64,000 nucleotides of DNA from Sphingomonas pituitosa NBRC 102491 (lineage in GTDB: Bacteria > Pseudomonadota > Alphaproteobacteria > Sphingomonadales > Sphingomonadaceae): positions 248,001 to 312,000 of the forward strand of contig NZ_BCYY01000001.1 in assembly GCF_001598435.1 (NCBI RefSeq), read 5' to 3'. Every line of letters begins with the position of its first letter. Position 1 is the stretch's first letter. Shown here piece by piece: positions 8,231 through 16,366 of this stretch. The translations under genes were made by a program, and so were the position numbers. The notes under the pieces are model-generated. The model made no database searches. It had not been told where the DNA came from and saw only the letters and a program-made list of their open reading frames with translations.

Positions 8231-8654
8231 TGCTGTCCATCCATCGTTTGACGACGTTCGGGTTGTCCTCGGTCCGGTATCGAGGCAGCGCGGTCGTGTC
8301 GAGCCACTGTTCGTGCATGCTCTCCACCGCATAATTGTGGCGCGGCTGGAAGCGGGCCGGTGCATCGAAGCTGCCGATCGTCAGGTCCATATTCTCGCCG
8401 TCGAGGAACTCGAAGGTCAGCGGCGTGCCGCATTCCCGGCAAAAGCCGCGCTCGGCAATCGGCGAGGAGCGATAGCGATCGGGTTCCCGCTCCCAGGTCA
8501 CGTCCGCCTTGGCCACGCCCTTGAACGCGATCGAGACGCCGCCGGTCGCGCGCTGGCACATCCGGCAATGGCAGAGATAGGCGTCGTCATTGTCGATCCG
8601 CACGCGGTAGCGGATCCGCCCGCACTGACACCCGCCGGTGACGTCCTCGTCCAT
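8211..8654 (-). CDS. GFA-family (glutathione-dependent formaldehyde-activating type) protein
   Basis: The 147-residue protein shows the GFA zinc-binding pattern. GGCQCGRIRYRV lies at the N terminus, CHCRMCQRATGG near residue 30 and GFCRECGTPLTFEF near residue 75. The name comes from Gfa, which was proposed to speed glutathione-formaldehyde adduct formation, but most members are uncharacterised. The ATG at 8654 follows GGAGAGGAG at good spacing. The upstream in-frame ATGs at 8672 and 8681 lack such a site. The gene is divergent from the chemoreceptor at 8806. Confidence 0.85.
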   Translation of the reverse strand: MDEDVTGGCQCGRIRYRVRIDNDDAYLCHCRMCQRATGGVSIAFKGVAKADVTWEREPDRYRSSPIAERGFCRECGTPLTFEFLDGENMDLTIGSFDAPARFQPRHNYAVESMHEQWLDTTALPRYRTEDNPNVVKRWMDSIGRLPD

Positions 8655-8742
8655 CCCCAAACTCCTCTCCATAGTAGACATTCCTGCCTCCGTAGATGCC
8701 CTGATATGCAAGCGCCCTGCGCGCGCACCGGGTTTCTTTCCC

Positions 8743-8748
8743 TATAAT
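8743..8748 (+). promoter_or_regulatory. Perfect TATAAT -10 element before the chemoreceptor gene
   Basis: TATAAT occurs 57 bp upstream of the chemoreceptor start in otherwise GC-rich DNA. No -35 match is found at 16-18 bp, so the promoter may need an activator or be of a different class. Confidence 0.35.
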
Positions 8749-8805
8749 GAATACGGAGATTACCGCATTGAGGCGCGCAAGGCGTCGCGGGGCCATTGTC
8801 ACAGG

Positions 8806-10662
8806 ATGAACATGCTCAAGCGATTCACCAACCTTTCGCTCGCCTCGAAGACGACGATCCTGACCGTGGGCGGCATGATGCTGCTGGCGATCGCGACGTT
8901 CTTCGTCGCGGACCATGCACTGACGCAGCGCGCGGCGCAGACGGCGGCGGAGCGGCAGGAAGTCAACATGCGCGTCGCCTGGAGCGTGCTGCACCATTAT
9001 GGCAACGCCTTCCGCCTCGACGGCGAGGATCTCTATGTGGGCGACCACAAGCTCAACAATTGGGACGAGCCCGTCGACGAGGTGAAGCGCCTGGTCGGCG
9101 GCACCGCCACCATTTTCCGCGGCGACATGCGCGTATCGACCAACGTCATGAAGGAGAATGGCAGCCGCGCGGTCGGCACGCCGCTCGCGCGCAATGCCGC
9201 CTATGAGACGGTGCTGGGCAACGGCCAGACCTATCGCGGCAAGGCGGACATCCTCGGCAAGCCCTTTTTCACCGCCTATGACCCCATCAAGGACGGGTCG
9301 GGCAAGACGATCGGCATCCTGTTCGTCGGCATTCCCGAAAGCGACGTGATGGGTGCGATCGGCGGCGCGCGCTGGGTGCTTGCGCTGTCCGCCGCCGTGA
9401 TCTCGGTGCTCGTCGCAGGCGCCGCCTGGTACGCCGGCCGCCGCATGTTCTCGCCGCTGGTGCAGATGACCGAGGCGATGCGCGCGCTGGCCGCCGGGAA
9501 GGTCGACATCGCCATTCCGGCGCACACCGCCACCGACGAGATCGGCGCGATGGCCGAGGCGCTGCAGCATTTCCGCACCTCCGAAATCGGCCGCCAGCAG
9601 GCCGAGGCCCGCGACCGGCAGGCACAGGCCGAACGCGAGCAAGCGATGGAAGCGCTCGGCCAGGCCCTGGCGAAGATCGCCGGCGGCGACCTCACTGCCG
9701 ATATCGGGCAGGATTTCCCCGCCGACTATGAGAAGCTCGCCACCCATTTCCGCACGGCGATCGGCAGCCTGCGCGAGCTGATCGGCACGGTGCTGGAAGG
9801 CACGAGCTCGATCCGGACCGGCTCGCAGGAAATCGCCAGTGCCTCGGAGGATCTGGCGCGCCGGACCGAGGCCAATGCAGCGAGCCTCGAACAGACCGCC
9901 GCCGCGATCACCCAGATGAACCAGCGGATCGACGCCACGGCCACCGCCGCCGGCGTGACGGTGGAGCGCGCCGACCAGGCGATCGGCGTCGTCGGCTCGG
10001 GCCGCTCGACGGCCGACGAGGCGGTGCAGGCCATGTCCCGCGTGTCGGACAGCGCCAAGGGCATCGACAGCGTCATCGAAGGCCTCGACAAGATCGCCTT
10101 CCAGACCCGGGTTCTCGCGATGAACGCCGCGGTCGAGGCCGGCCGTGCCGGGGAAGCGGGCCGTGGCTTCGCCGTGGTGGCGGACCTCGTCTCGGCGCTC
10201 GCGATGCGCGCCGAGGAGGAAGCAAAGCGGGCCCGCGACCAGCTCACCGTCACCCAGTCCGAAGTGGTAGTGGCGCGCGGCGCGGTCGAGCGTGTCGACA
10301 GCGCGCTCGCCGAGATCGTCGACACCGTCGGCGAGGTCCACCAGCTGCTCGGCAGCATGGCGGCCGACAATCGCGCCCAGTCCACCGCCATCCGCGAGAT
10401 CAGCACCGCGATCGGCGAAATGGACCGTGCGACGCAGCAAAATGCGGCGATGGTCGAGGAAACCTCGGCCGCGGCGCGCCAGCTCACCGATCAGGTCGCC
10501 CGCCTCGACGCGCATGCCTCGACCTTCCGCACCGGCGGGCAGCAGGCGCCGCTCCGCCGCCCCGTGCTGCGTTCGCAGGGCAGCGCCGCAGCCGATACCG
10601 GCACCACCCGCGCGGTGCCGGTGCAGGCGATGGCCGACAGTGGCGACTGGGCGAGCTTCTAG
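8806..10662 (+). CDS. Methyl-accepting chemotaxis protein
   Basis: This 618-residue transmembrane chemoreceptor has TM1 (about 16-36), a periplasmic Cache-type sensor (37-185), TM2 (188-210) and HAMP (211-263). A second HAMP-like stretch (282-335) and the cytoplasmic coiled-coil signalling domain (350-560) follow. The hairpin tip reads QTRVLAMNAAVEAGRAGE, with Arg where most receptors have Asn. The C terminus is a flexible linker ending DWASF, which fits the aromatic-x-x-aromatic pentapeptide used by some receptors to tether CheR. An ATG at 8812, six bases downstream, is an alternative start. No other che gene is in the window. Confidence 0.93.
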   Translation: MNMLKRFTNLSLASKTTILTVGGMMLLAIATFFVADHALTQRAAQTAAERQEVNMRVAWSVLHHYGNAFRLDGEDLYVGDHKLNNWDEPVDEVKRLVGGTATIFRGDMRVSTNVMKENGSRAVGTPLARNAAYETVLGNGQTYRGKADILGKPFFTAYDPIKDGSGKTIGILFVGIPESDVMGAIGGARWVLALSAAVISVLVAGAAWYAGRRMFSPLVQMTEAMRALAAGKVDIAIPAHTATDEIGAMAEALQHFRTSEIGRQQAEARDRQAQAEREQAMEALGQALAKIAGGDLTADIGQDFPADYEKLATHFRTAIGSLRELIGTVLEGTSSIRTGSQEIASASEDLARRTEANAASLEQTAAAITQMNQRIDATATAAGVTVERADQAIGVVGSGRSTADEAVQAMSRVSDSAKGIDSVIEGLDKIAFQTRVLAMNAAVEAGRAGEAGRGFAVVADLVSALAMRAEEEAKRARDQLTVTQSEVVVARGAVERVDSALAEIVDTVGEVHQLLGSMAADNRAQSTAIREISTAIGEMDRATQQNAAMVEETSAAARQLTDQVARLDAHASTFRTGGQQAPLRRPVLRSQGSAAADTGTTRAVPVQAMADSGDWASF

Positions 10663-10670
10663 GCTCCAGG

Positions 10671-10697
10671 GGCGTATGCGGACGGTCCGCATGCGCC
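10671..10697. terminator. Hairpin after the chemoreceptor gene
   Basis: ATGCGGAC (10676-10683) and GTCCGCAT (10685-10692) are perfect inverted arms. The stem extends outward through one T-G mismatch to GGCG/CGCC at 10671-10674 and 10694-10697. It starts 9 bp after the stop. There is no T-run. Confidence 0.4.
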
Positions 10698-11274
10698 CGC
10701 GCGCCGTCGTTTGGCGGAACTAGCCGTCGCCTCCTGCGCAGTCGCCCATCATCGTCCCTCGGCCTGGCTCTTTCTAGCCGACCGCACGAGCCCGTCGTCG
10801 AGCCATCCCGCGCTCGCGCTTGCCGGCCAGGAAAAGGCCGCCGCGAACATTGCTGCGGCATCGCGTGGTGCGACTTGGGAATGCCCTCGCCGGCGATCGG
10901 GGCAGTGACCGCAAGGTCACCGGGATACAGGTCACAGACCGCGCGCGGAGACCGCGCAACAACGTTCGCGGTCAGCGCGGAAAGCCGATTCGGACCGAAG
11001 CGCTGGCCGACCAGCACCCGACACGCGCCGCAGGACAACTGATCCAGTGGCTCGATCCAAGCGGGTGCCACGCGCATTTGCCGAACTGTCGCCCGTCGAT
11101 GCCGACAAGGGCATGGCAGGCGCGCCTGGGCGGCAGGAGATCAGACAAGCGAGCCGAGCCCTGTGTCGATCATCGAGCCGTCCTGCCAGGGCCCTGTCCG
11201 CCTGCCAGGCCGACCTCGGGAGCCGCACCGTGCCGCCCGCAATTGCCGCTGCCCCTGCGCCCTGCTCGAAAAGG

Positions 11275-11307
11275 AAAAGCGCGCCGGCAGGGCCGCGCGC
11301 GCTTTTT
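11275..11307. terminator. Bidirectional intrinsic terminator
   Basis: AAAAGCGCGC (11275-11284) pairs with GCGCGCTTTT (11297-11306), with an inner CGGC/GCCG stem. It ends in T-runs on both strands. On the minus strand it ends the TPR-like gene whose stop is at 11360. Confidence 0.75.
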
Positions 11308-11359
11308 CTGTTCCGTCAGGATGGGCGCGGACCGGTGAACGATCCGCATCCCCCAGGGC

Positions 11360-11716
11360 TCAACGCGAGGCGAGATGCTGGCGCTGGCTCAGATAGCGAA
11401 GACCGGCCTGCGCGATGGCGTGCGAGCCTGCGGTGCGATCCGTGGTCACCGTCATCAGCACGTCGTCCTTCTGGAGCACCTGCTCATACAGCGAACGCGC
11501 CTGCTCGGTGCGGCCGGTCGCATAATAGACGGCGGCGAGGTTCAGCTGCACTTCCGGGCGCTGATCGGAGCGCAACTGGGTAAGGAGCTTCTGTTCGGCC
11601 CTGGAATAGGATCCGGTCATGATTTCGCGGGCCGCGAGGCTCGAGTCCTGCGCCATCGCCGGCGCGGCCAGGCTCAGAAGCGACACCGCGGCCGCTGCCA
11701 CAAGTTTGATCGACAT
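11360..11716 (-). CDS. Small exported TPR-like protein
   Basis: The 118-residue protein starts MSIKLVAAAAVSLLSLAAPAMAQ, a clear Sec signal peptide cut after about residue 23. The mature part carries one to two tetratricopeptide-like helical pairs: REIMTGSYSRAEQKLLTQLR and VQLNLAAVYYATGRTEQARS. TPR helices bind other proteins, so a small periplasmic scaffold is likely, but no function is known. The ATG at 11716 is supported by AAGGAG. The gene is monocistronic with a strong terminator. Confidence 0.75.
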   Translation of the reverse strand: MSIKLVAAAAVSLLSLAAPAMAQDSSLAAREIMTGSYSRAEQKLLTQLRSDQRPEVQLNLAAVYYATGRTEQARSLYEQVLQKDDVLMTVTTDRTAGSHAIAQAGLRYLSQRQHLASR

Positions 11717-12174
11717 AACGCTCTCCTTCTTGTCGTTACACCAAGGTTGCACTTTTATGACACTTGGATGACGAAGAAGTGACATGTTCGCGACAAGCCC
11801 GCAACCCCGCATTTGAGCCTAGGCTAAAGTGACGGACGCGATCGATCGGCCGTGAGGCTCACAGTCCTGATCGGCGCGCGCGGGGACCGGCAGATAGCGG
11901 CACGCACAGCCCGGGCCGCCCGAATGCTACGAACCCCGGCCGCGACCGCTTCCGAGCGGGCAAAGGGGATGCTGCGCCTCCGCGCCACGGGGGCATTGCC
12001 CGTCAGCACGCGCAGGACCAACGGCCGATCCACGCCGAGGCCGACGCGGGCGGGCCGCCGCGACCCGCTGGCCCGCGGCCTGGCGCGCCGTCCTCCCGTC
12101 CGCATCGGCGACACGCACAAAAAAAGGCGGCCCCGAAGGGCCGCCTTCCCGAGATACTCTGACCGCGCCGCGGA
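11717..12174. other. 458-bp intergenic region
   Basis: This stretch contains the upstream region of the TPR-like gene and, at 12119-12147, the terminator of the tonB operon. Open frames in between are Arg/Ala-rich and match nothing. The palindrome AGCCTAGGCT sits at about 11816-11825. Confidence 0.45.
12119..12147 (-). terminator. Intrinsic terminator of the tonB-exbBDD operon
   Basis: AAGGCGGCCC (12124-12133), loop CGAA, and GGGCCGCCTT (12138-12147) form a perfect 10-bp stem. On the minus strand it is followed by a run of T (12119-12125). It lies 28 bp after the last exbD stop. Confidence 0.9.
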
Positions 12175-12600
12175 TCAGAAATCGTTGCGGTACTGCTCGT
12201 TGCCGACGAAGCCGAGCTTCGTGACGTTCGCCCGCTTGATGATCGCCAGAACACGGTCGACCACGTCGTACTTCGCCTGCGGATCCGGCTGGAAGTGCAG
12301 CTCGGGCTCCGGCGAGCGCTGCAGCGACGCGTCCAGATACTGACGCAGCATCACGTCGTTGATCGGCATGCTGTTCCAGAACACCTGGCCCTGCGCGTCG
12401 ATATAGACCTTGTTCTTGTCCGGCTCGACGGGCGGTGCCGCGTTGTTGCTCGGCTGGGGAAGATCGACCTTCACCGCATGCGTCTGGACCGGAATGGTGA
12501 TGATGAACATGATAAGGAGCACGAGCATGACGTCGATCAACGGCGTCGTGTTCATGTCCATCATCGGCTCGCCGTCATCACGGCCTGCGCTCATTGCCAT
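12175..12600 (-). CDS. exbD: ExbD/TolR-family biopolymer transport protein (second copy)
   Basis: This is a 141-residue ExbD-type protein. It has a short cytoplasmic N terminus, one transmembrane helix (about residues 18-40) holding the key Asp in MNTTPLIDVMLVLLIMFIITI, and a periplasmic domain. ExbD with ExbB couples the proton-motive force to TonB for outer-membrane receptor transport. It follows the other exbD by 26 bp and has AAGGAG before its ATG. The periplasmic half is diverged from the first copy (FWNSMPIND and NVTKLGFVGN segments), so the two are paralogues and not a recent duplication. Confidence 0.93.
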   Translation of the reverse strand: MAMSAGRDDGEPMMDMNTTPLIDVMLVLLIMFIITIPVQTHAVKVDLPQPSNNAAPPVEPDKNKVYIDAQGQVFWNSMPINDVMLRQYLDASLQRSPEPELHFQPDPQAKYDVVDRVLAIIKRANVTKLGFVGNEQYRNDF

Positions 12601-12626
12601 TGTCGTAACTCCTTAAGCGAGGCCGT

Positions 12627-13106
12627 TCAGAGCCGGGCGTTGTTCGAACCGGGCTCCGGTTCCGAAATGAAGCCGACCTTCACGAAACCCGCCATCTGCA
12701 TCGTGTAGATGGTGCCGCCGATGCAGCGATAGGGCGTGTTGACGTCGCCGCGGATATGAACTTCGGGAAGTTCGAGACCAGCAGCGTTCGGGCCGCCCTG
12801 GCGGTCGATCTCAGCCTTCAGCTTGGCAACCGCGCGGTCGAGCAGCTCGGTGTGATTGACCCGGGTCAGACCCCAATAGATCTCACAGCCTTCCGGTCCA
12901 CCCTTGACCGAGAGCGAGACGTTCTCGGGCTTGGTGGTCGTAACCTCGTACTGCACCTTCGGCAGCGCGAGATCGATCGTCTGGACCACAACGGGAACGG
13001 CGATGAGGAAGATGATCAGAAGAACCAGCATCACGTCGACGAGCGGCGTGGTGTTGATGTCCGACATCGGTGCGTCGTCGCCGCCGCTGCCTGTGCTAAT
13101 CGCCAT
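12627..13106 (-). CDS. exbD: ExbD/TolR-family biopolymer transport protein (first copy)
   Basis: The 159-residue protein has the ExbD pattern INTTPLVDVMLVLLIIFLIAV in its single membrane helix (about residues 17-40). The conserved Asp lies there, and a periplasmic domain follows. It contains Cys residues in GCEIYWG and YRCIGG that the second copy lacks. With ExbB and TonB it would form the energising complex in the inner membrane. Two hairpins separate it from exbB. The C terminus is EPGSNNARL. Confidence 0.93.
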   Translation of the reverse strand: MAISTGSGGDDAPMSDINTTPLVDVMLVLLIIFLIAVPVVVQTIDLALPKVQYEVTTTKPENVSLSVKGGPEGCEIYWGLTRVNHTELLDRAVAKLKAEIDRQGGPNAAGLELPEVHIRGDVNTPYRCIGGTIYTMQMAGFVKVGFISEPEPGSNNARL

Positions 13107-13130
13107 TGGGCGCTATCCTATCCTCTTGTG

Positions 13131-13179
13131 CGCCGGATCGCGATCCGGCGGCAGGGCTACGCGACGTGCGCAGCCCTGC
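13131..13179 (-). promoter_or_regulatory. Two hairpins between exbB and exbD
   Basis: A perfect 20-bp palindrome (CGCCGGATCG and its complement, 13131-13150) is followed by GCAGGGCT (13151-13158) pairing with AGCCCTGC (13172-13179). They occupy most of the 83-bp gap inside the operon and could set RNA stability or the ExbB:ExbD ratio. Confidence 0.55.
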
Positions 13180-13189
13180 GACCTTGGTC

Positions 13190-13993
13190 TTACGGGCGGG
13201 TCGGGGTGCCGCCGGTCTGGCCAGCGGTCGTGGTCGCCGGCTTTGCAGCAGCGACAGCGGCCGGCTTCTTCGCGGCAGCGGCGGTGGCCGGCTTCACGCG
13301 GCCGTCCGAGGCCAGGTAGCCGAGGACGTCGTTCGAGAACGCGTTCAGGTTCTCGGCGATCGACTTGTTGCGACGCTGCAGGAAGTTGAAGGCGAGCACG
13401 GCCGGCACGGCGACGACGAGGCCGAGTGCGGTCATGATGAGCGCTTCACCGACCGGACCGGCGACGGCGTCGATCGAAGCCTGACCGGCCGAGCCGATCT
13501 TGATGAGCGCGCGGTAGATGCCGATAACGGTACCGAACAGACCGATGAACGGCGAGGTAGCGCCGACGGTCGCGAGGAAGGCGAGACCGCCGCCCAGCGC
13601 CGAGTTGATCGAGCCTTCCGAACGGGCCAGCGAGCCGTGCAGCCAGTCATGCGCTTCGACCGGATCGGTCAGCAGCTTGTACTGCTCCTGGGCTTCCAGG
13701 CCGTCGTCGACGATCTGGCGATAGGCCGAGTTCTTCTCGAGCTTCGCGGCGCCCTCGCGGAGGCTCGTCGAGCTCCAGAAGGTCTGACGCACGCGCTTCG
13801 ACTGGTTGATGATCTTCTGCTGCTCGAACACCTTGGTGAAGAGGATGTAGAGCGACACGAAGAGCATGAGCACGAGGATGGTGAACACCGACTGCGAGAT
13901 CAGGCCGCCTTCCTTGAGCGCCTGCTGGAGGCCGTAGGGGCTTTCGCCGCCCTTAGCTGCGGCGGCACCGGCAGCGAGAATGGTCGTGAGCAT
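13190..13993 (-). CDS. exbB: ExbB/TolQ-family proton channel protein
   Basis: This 267-residue ExbB protein has a first membrane helix at about 30-55. A large cytoplasmic loop follows, then the MotA/TolQ/ExbB proton channel domain with two more helices (about 120-150 and 165-190), including ATVGATSPFIGLFGTVIGI. The C-terminal 35 residues are an Ala/Lys/Pro-rich tail that ordinary ExbB lacks. It powers TonB through the proton gradient. The ATG at 13993 follows AAGGGAAAG; an in-frame TTG at 14014 is less likely. It is second in the tonB operon. Confidence 0.95.
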   Translation of the reverse strand: MLTTILAAGAAAAKGGESPYGLQQALKEGGLISQSVFTILVLMLFVSLYILFTKVFEQQKIINQSKRVRQTFWSSTSLREGAAKLEKNSAYRQIVDDGLEAQEQYKLLTDPVEAHDWLHGSLARSEGSINSALGGGLAFLATVGATSPFIGLFGTVIGIYRALIKIGSAGQASIDAVAGPVGEALIMTALGLVVAVPAVLAFNFLQRRNKSIAENLNAFSNDVLGYLASDGRVKPATAAAAKKPAAVAAAKPATTTAGQTGGTPTRP

Positions 13994-14053
13994 TGTCGAA
14001 TCTTTCCCTTGCAAGAATATCTATCGTGGCTGGCGCGGCCAGCCGGCGCTGCA

Positions 14054-14731
14054 TTACTGATCCTGGAGACGCCAAGTGAAACGGAGCGTCTTCCGACCAC
14101 CGGAAACCGGGTTACCCGCGGCATCGAGCGCTGGCGTGTAGCGACCACGACGGGTTACCAATCGACAGGTCGTCTCGTCCAACAGTCGCGAGCCGGACGA
14201 CGAGGTCACCTGGCAATCCGCGATACGCCCGTCGGGCCCAATCGAAAACGTGACGCCGGTCGTACCCTGCTCGCCCGCACGCTGCGACGAAGGAGGATAA
14301 TCGTCCGGGGTCACCCACGAAGCGGGGTTGCCCTTCGCAGCCGCGGCCTTGCTGATCGTCGGCGCGACCGGTGCCGGCGGAGCCGGCGGCGCGGGGGGCG
14401 CCGGCGGATTCACGGGCGGGGCCGGTGGGATGATCGGAGTATTCTGGATCGGCGGCGCCGGCGACTGGCTCTGCACGATGGCCGGCGGCACCACGACCTG
14501 GGTCGGGGGCGGCGGCACCGGCGTGTCCGGCGGCGGCGGCGGCGGCGGAATTTCCTCCGGCGGGGGCGGCGGCTCTTCGACCTCGAAGGTCTTGAGCTCT
14601 TCCGCCTTCTTCTTGATATATTGGTATGCCAGACCTGTGACGAAGGCATAACCCATGCCAGCCACGATGATAGCGACGATTACGATCGCTACCACACGAC
14701 TGCCACTTACATTCCGGTCAGCGTAAGCCAT
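14054..14731 (-). CDS. tonB: TonB-family energy transducer
   Basis: The 225-residue protein has one N-terminal membrane anchor (about 14-34). A long proline-rich periplasm-spanning stretch (residues 53-125, with runs of Pro, EIPPPPPPPDT and repeated PPAPPAPPA) leads to the C-terminal TonB domain (about 140-225). That domain binds the TonB box of outer-membrane receptors, such as the large receptor encoded at 31048-33981. The domain includes GVTFSIGPDGRIADCQV and a Cys pair. It is the first gene of the operon tonB-exbB-exbD-exbD. Confidence 0.95.
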   Translation of the reverse strand: MAYADRNVSGSRVVAIVIVAIIVAGMGYAFVTGLAYQYIKKKAEELKTFEVEEPPPPPEEIPPPPPPPDTPVPPPPTQVVVPPAIVQSQSPAPPIQNTPIIPPAPPVNPPAPPAPPAPPAPVAPTISKAAAAKGNPASWVTPDDYPPSSQRAGEQGTTGVTFSIGPDGRIADCQVTSSSGSRLLDETTCRLVTRRGRYTPALDAAGNPVSGGRKTLRFTWRLQDQ

Positions 14732-14841
14732 TCGGCAACGTCACTCCCTCTAATCCTGCTTGCGACCCTGGCCGGCTGGCAGCCGCGCACAAGTCCGCTC
14801 GCCTCGGGTCACACTGCGCCCCTGATGGCGAGAGCACCGAG

Positions 14842-14870
14842 TCTGTATCGTGGCCCTTCCGACGACGCAA
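14842..14870 (-). promoter_or_regulatory. Possible promoter of the tonB operon
   Basis: On the minus strand TTGCGT (14865-14870) and TACAGA (14842-14847) are separated by 17 nt. This would give a leader of roughly 100 nt before tonB. The -10 match is weak. Confidence 0.3.
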
Positions 14871-14958
14871 ACTCTTTGTCGGACGAATTGGTCGTACAAC
14901 GCGCCCATGGCAGAATTATTTCTGTATAAGATCGGCACAATCCGGTACCGGCTCGGGC

Positions 14959-15795
14959 ATGAAATACGCCCTACATCTGCTGTTTTGTTGCGCTGCGGCA
15001 TTCCCGGCGCTTGCGCAACCCGCTCCGCAAACCGCGCAAATCCGCCAAGAAGCGCGAAGTGGCTTACCCAGTTATGCCACCGTTGCCACGGCCATTGTCC
15101 AGGCCCCGCTGGTGATCGACGCGCGGATCAGCGACATGATCCGGATCAAGGAAAATGCCGCCCCCGGTCTCGCATCGGGACGGGCCCGCATCTACGTCAC
15201 GGCCGACGTTCTGGCACTGATTCGCGGTAGCAGCGCCCTTCCCACCCAGATTTCGTACCTGGCGGACGTGCCGCTCGATTCTCGCGGCAAGCTACCCAAA
15301 TTGAAGAAGCAGCGCGTCCTGCTGTTCGCGCGGCCGGTCGGCGACAAGCCCGGCGAGGTGCAGCTGACCGGCATCGACAGCCAGTATCTGTGGACGCCGG
15401 AACTGGATGCGCTGACCCGCGGCATCACGCGCGAGGTGCTGGCCAGCGATGCGCCGCCGGCGATCACCGGCATCGGCAATGCCTTCCACGTCCCGGGTGC
15501 GCTGCCCGGCGAAGGCGAGACGCAGGTCTTCCTGAAGACCACCAACGGCGCGCCGATTTCCCTGCAGATCCTGCGGCGACCCGGCGAGAAACCGCATTGG
15601 GGCGTATCGCTCGGCGACATCGTCGATCCCAACGCCGGGGCACCCAAGCGCGATACGCTGGCCTGGTATCGGCTCGCCTGCGGGCTGCCCAAGGCCCTGC
15701 CGGACGACGCGGTCAATGCCGAGACGCCCGACAATGCCGAAGCCGCCCGCCAGGACTATCAGCTGGTGCTGCGCGACCTCGGGCCCTGCGCCTGA
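14959..15795 (+). CDS. Exported protein of unknown function
   Basis: The 278-residue protein begins with a signal peptide (residues 1-19, FPALAQ). The mature part shows no family I can name. Visible features are IVQAPLVIDARISDMIRIK near the start, a predicted beta-rich centre and two Cys near the C terminus (RLACGLPKA and DLGPCA) that could form a disulfide. Codon use matches the neighbours, so it is a real gene. It is divergent from tonB and convergent with folB. TATAAG at 14925-14930 may be its -10 element. Confidence 0.7.
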   Translation: MKYALHLLFCCAAAFPALAQPAPQTAQIRQEARSGLPSYATVATAIVQAPLVIDARISDMIRIKENAAPGLASGRARIYVTADVLALIRGSSALPTQISYLADVPLDSRGKLPKLKKQRVLLFARPVGDKPGEVQLTGIDSQYLWTPELDALTRGITREVLASDAPPAITGIGNAFHVPGALPGEGETQVFLKTTNGAPISLQILRRPGEKPHWGVSLGDIVDPNAGAPKRDTLAWYRLACGLPKALPDDAVNAETPDNAEAARQDYQLVLRDLGPCA

Positions 15796-15803
15796 GGCCG
15801 GCC

Positions 15804-15832
15804 CCGCCGCCGGCGCTCAGCGCCGGTGGCGG
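15804..15832. terminator. Convergent-gene hairpin overlapping the folB stop codon
   Basis: CCGGCGCT (15810-15817) and AGCGCCGG (15819-15826) are perfect arms. The stem extends outward to 15804 and 15832 with a single T-G wobble, about 14 bp in all. It lies 8 bp past the stop of the upstream plus-strand gene and includes the last folB codons. Confidence 0.5.
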
Positions 15833-16278
15833 ACCAGCGTGATGCCGATCGATTCGTCGGCCTCCGCGATCGCCAGCTTGACGATCCGCACCTCGACCCG
15901 GCGGACCCGCGCATCGGAAACGAACAGCGTCTCGCAGATATGGTCCGCAACCGCCTCGATCAGCGTGAAATGCACGTCCTTGGGCAACGCGTCGGTCGCG
16001 GCATGCTTCAGGTCGATATAGCTTTTGGAGGCGCTGAGCGGGGTGTCCGGCAGGAATCGCTCGGGCAGATCCAGATCCGCGATGACGGAGATGCGCAGCG
16101 GCTGCGGCAGATGCGTCTCCTCCGAATACACTCCGGTGAGCACTTCCACCTCGAGGTCCATGACCTGAAGCTGCAATGAATCGGGCAATCCAACGGCCTT
16201 TCGTGGGGCAAACAGGCGGGCGCCATAGCAGATCGGGCCGCCCGGAAAAGCCCGGGGCTTCCCGTGCAGATTCTGCAT
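15817..16278 (-). CDS. folB: Dihydroneopterin aldolase family protein
   Basis: FolB cleaves 7,8-dihydroneopterin to 6-hydroxymethyl-dihydropterin in folate synthesis. The family core is visible as LTGVYSEETHLPQPLRISVIADLDL, then ALPKDVHFTLIEAVADHICETLF and VEVRIVKLAIAEADESIGITLV. The pattern fits a short octameric FolB domain of about 115 residues. The protein from ATG 16278 is 153 residues, about 35 longer than usual at the N terminus. An internal ATG at 16161 would give 114 residues, but the preceding SLQLQV looks like part of the first strand. The start is therefore unresolved. Confidence 0.8.
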   Translation of the reverse strand: MQNLHGKPRAFPGGPICYGARLFAPRKAVGLPDSLQLQVMDLEVEVLTGVYSEETHLPQPLRISVIADLDLPERFLPDTPLSASKSYIDLKHAATDALPKDVHFTLIEAVADHICETLFVSDARVRRVEVRIVKLAIAEADESIGITLVRHRR

Positions 16279-16366
16279 GTCCAACGTTGCATTCCGCGCT
16301 TGCGCTGCGCGCCAGCCACGCTAAGGCGCGCGCCTTTCGACATGGGGTCGAGGCGGGGAAGGATTC

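Larger units (their letters stand above)
10663..11359. other. 697-bp region without a recognisable gene
   Basis: Open frames exist on both strands but their translations are Arg/Pro/Ala-rich and match no family. The region holds a hairpin just after the chemoreceptor stop (10671-10697) and a bidirectional terminator (11275-11307). Otherwise nothing is recognised; a small RNA or decayed gene cannot be excluded. Confidence 0.5.
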
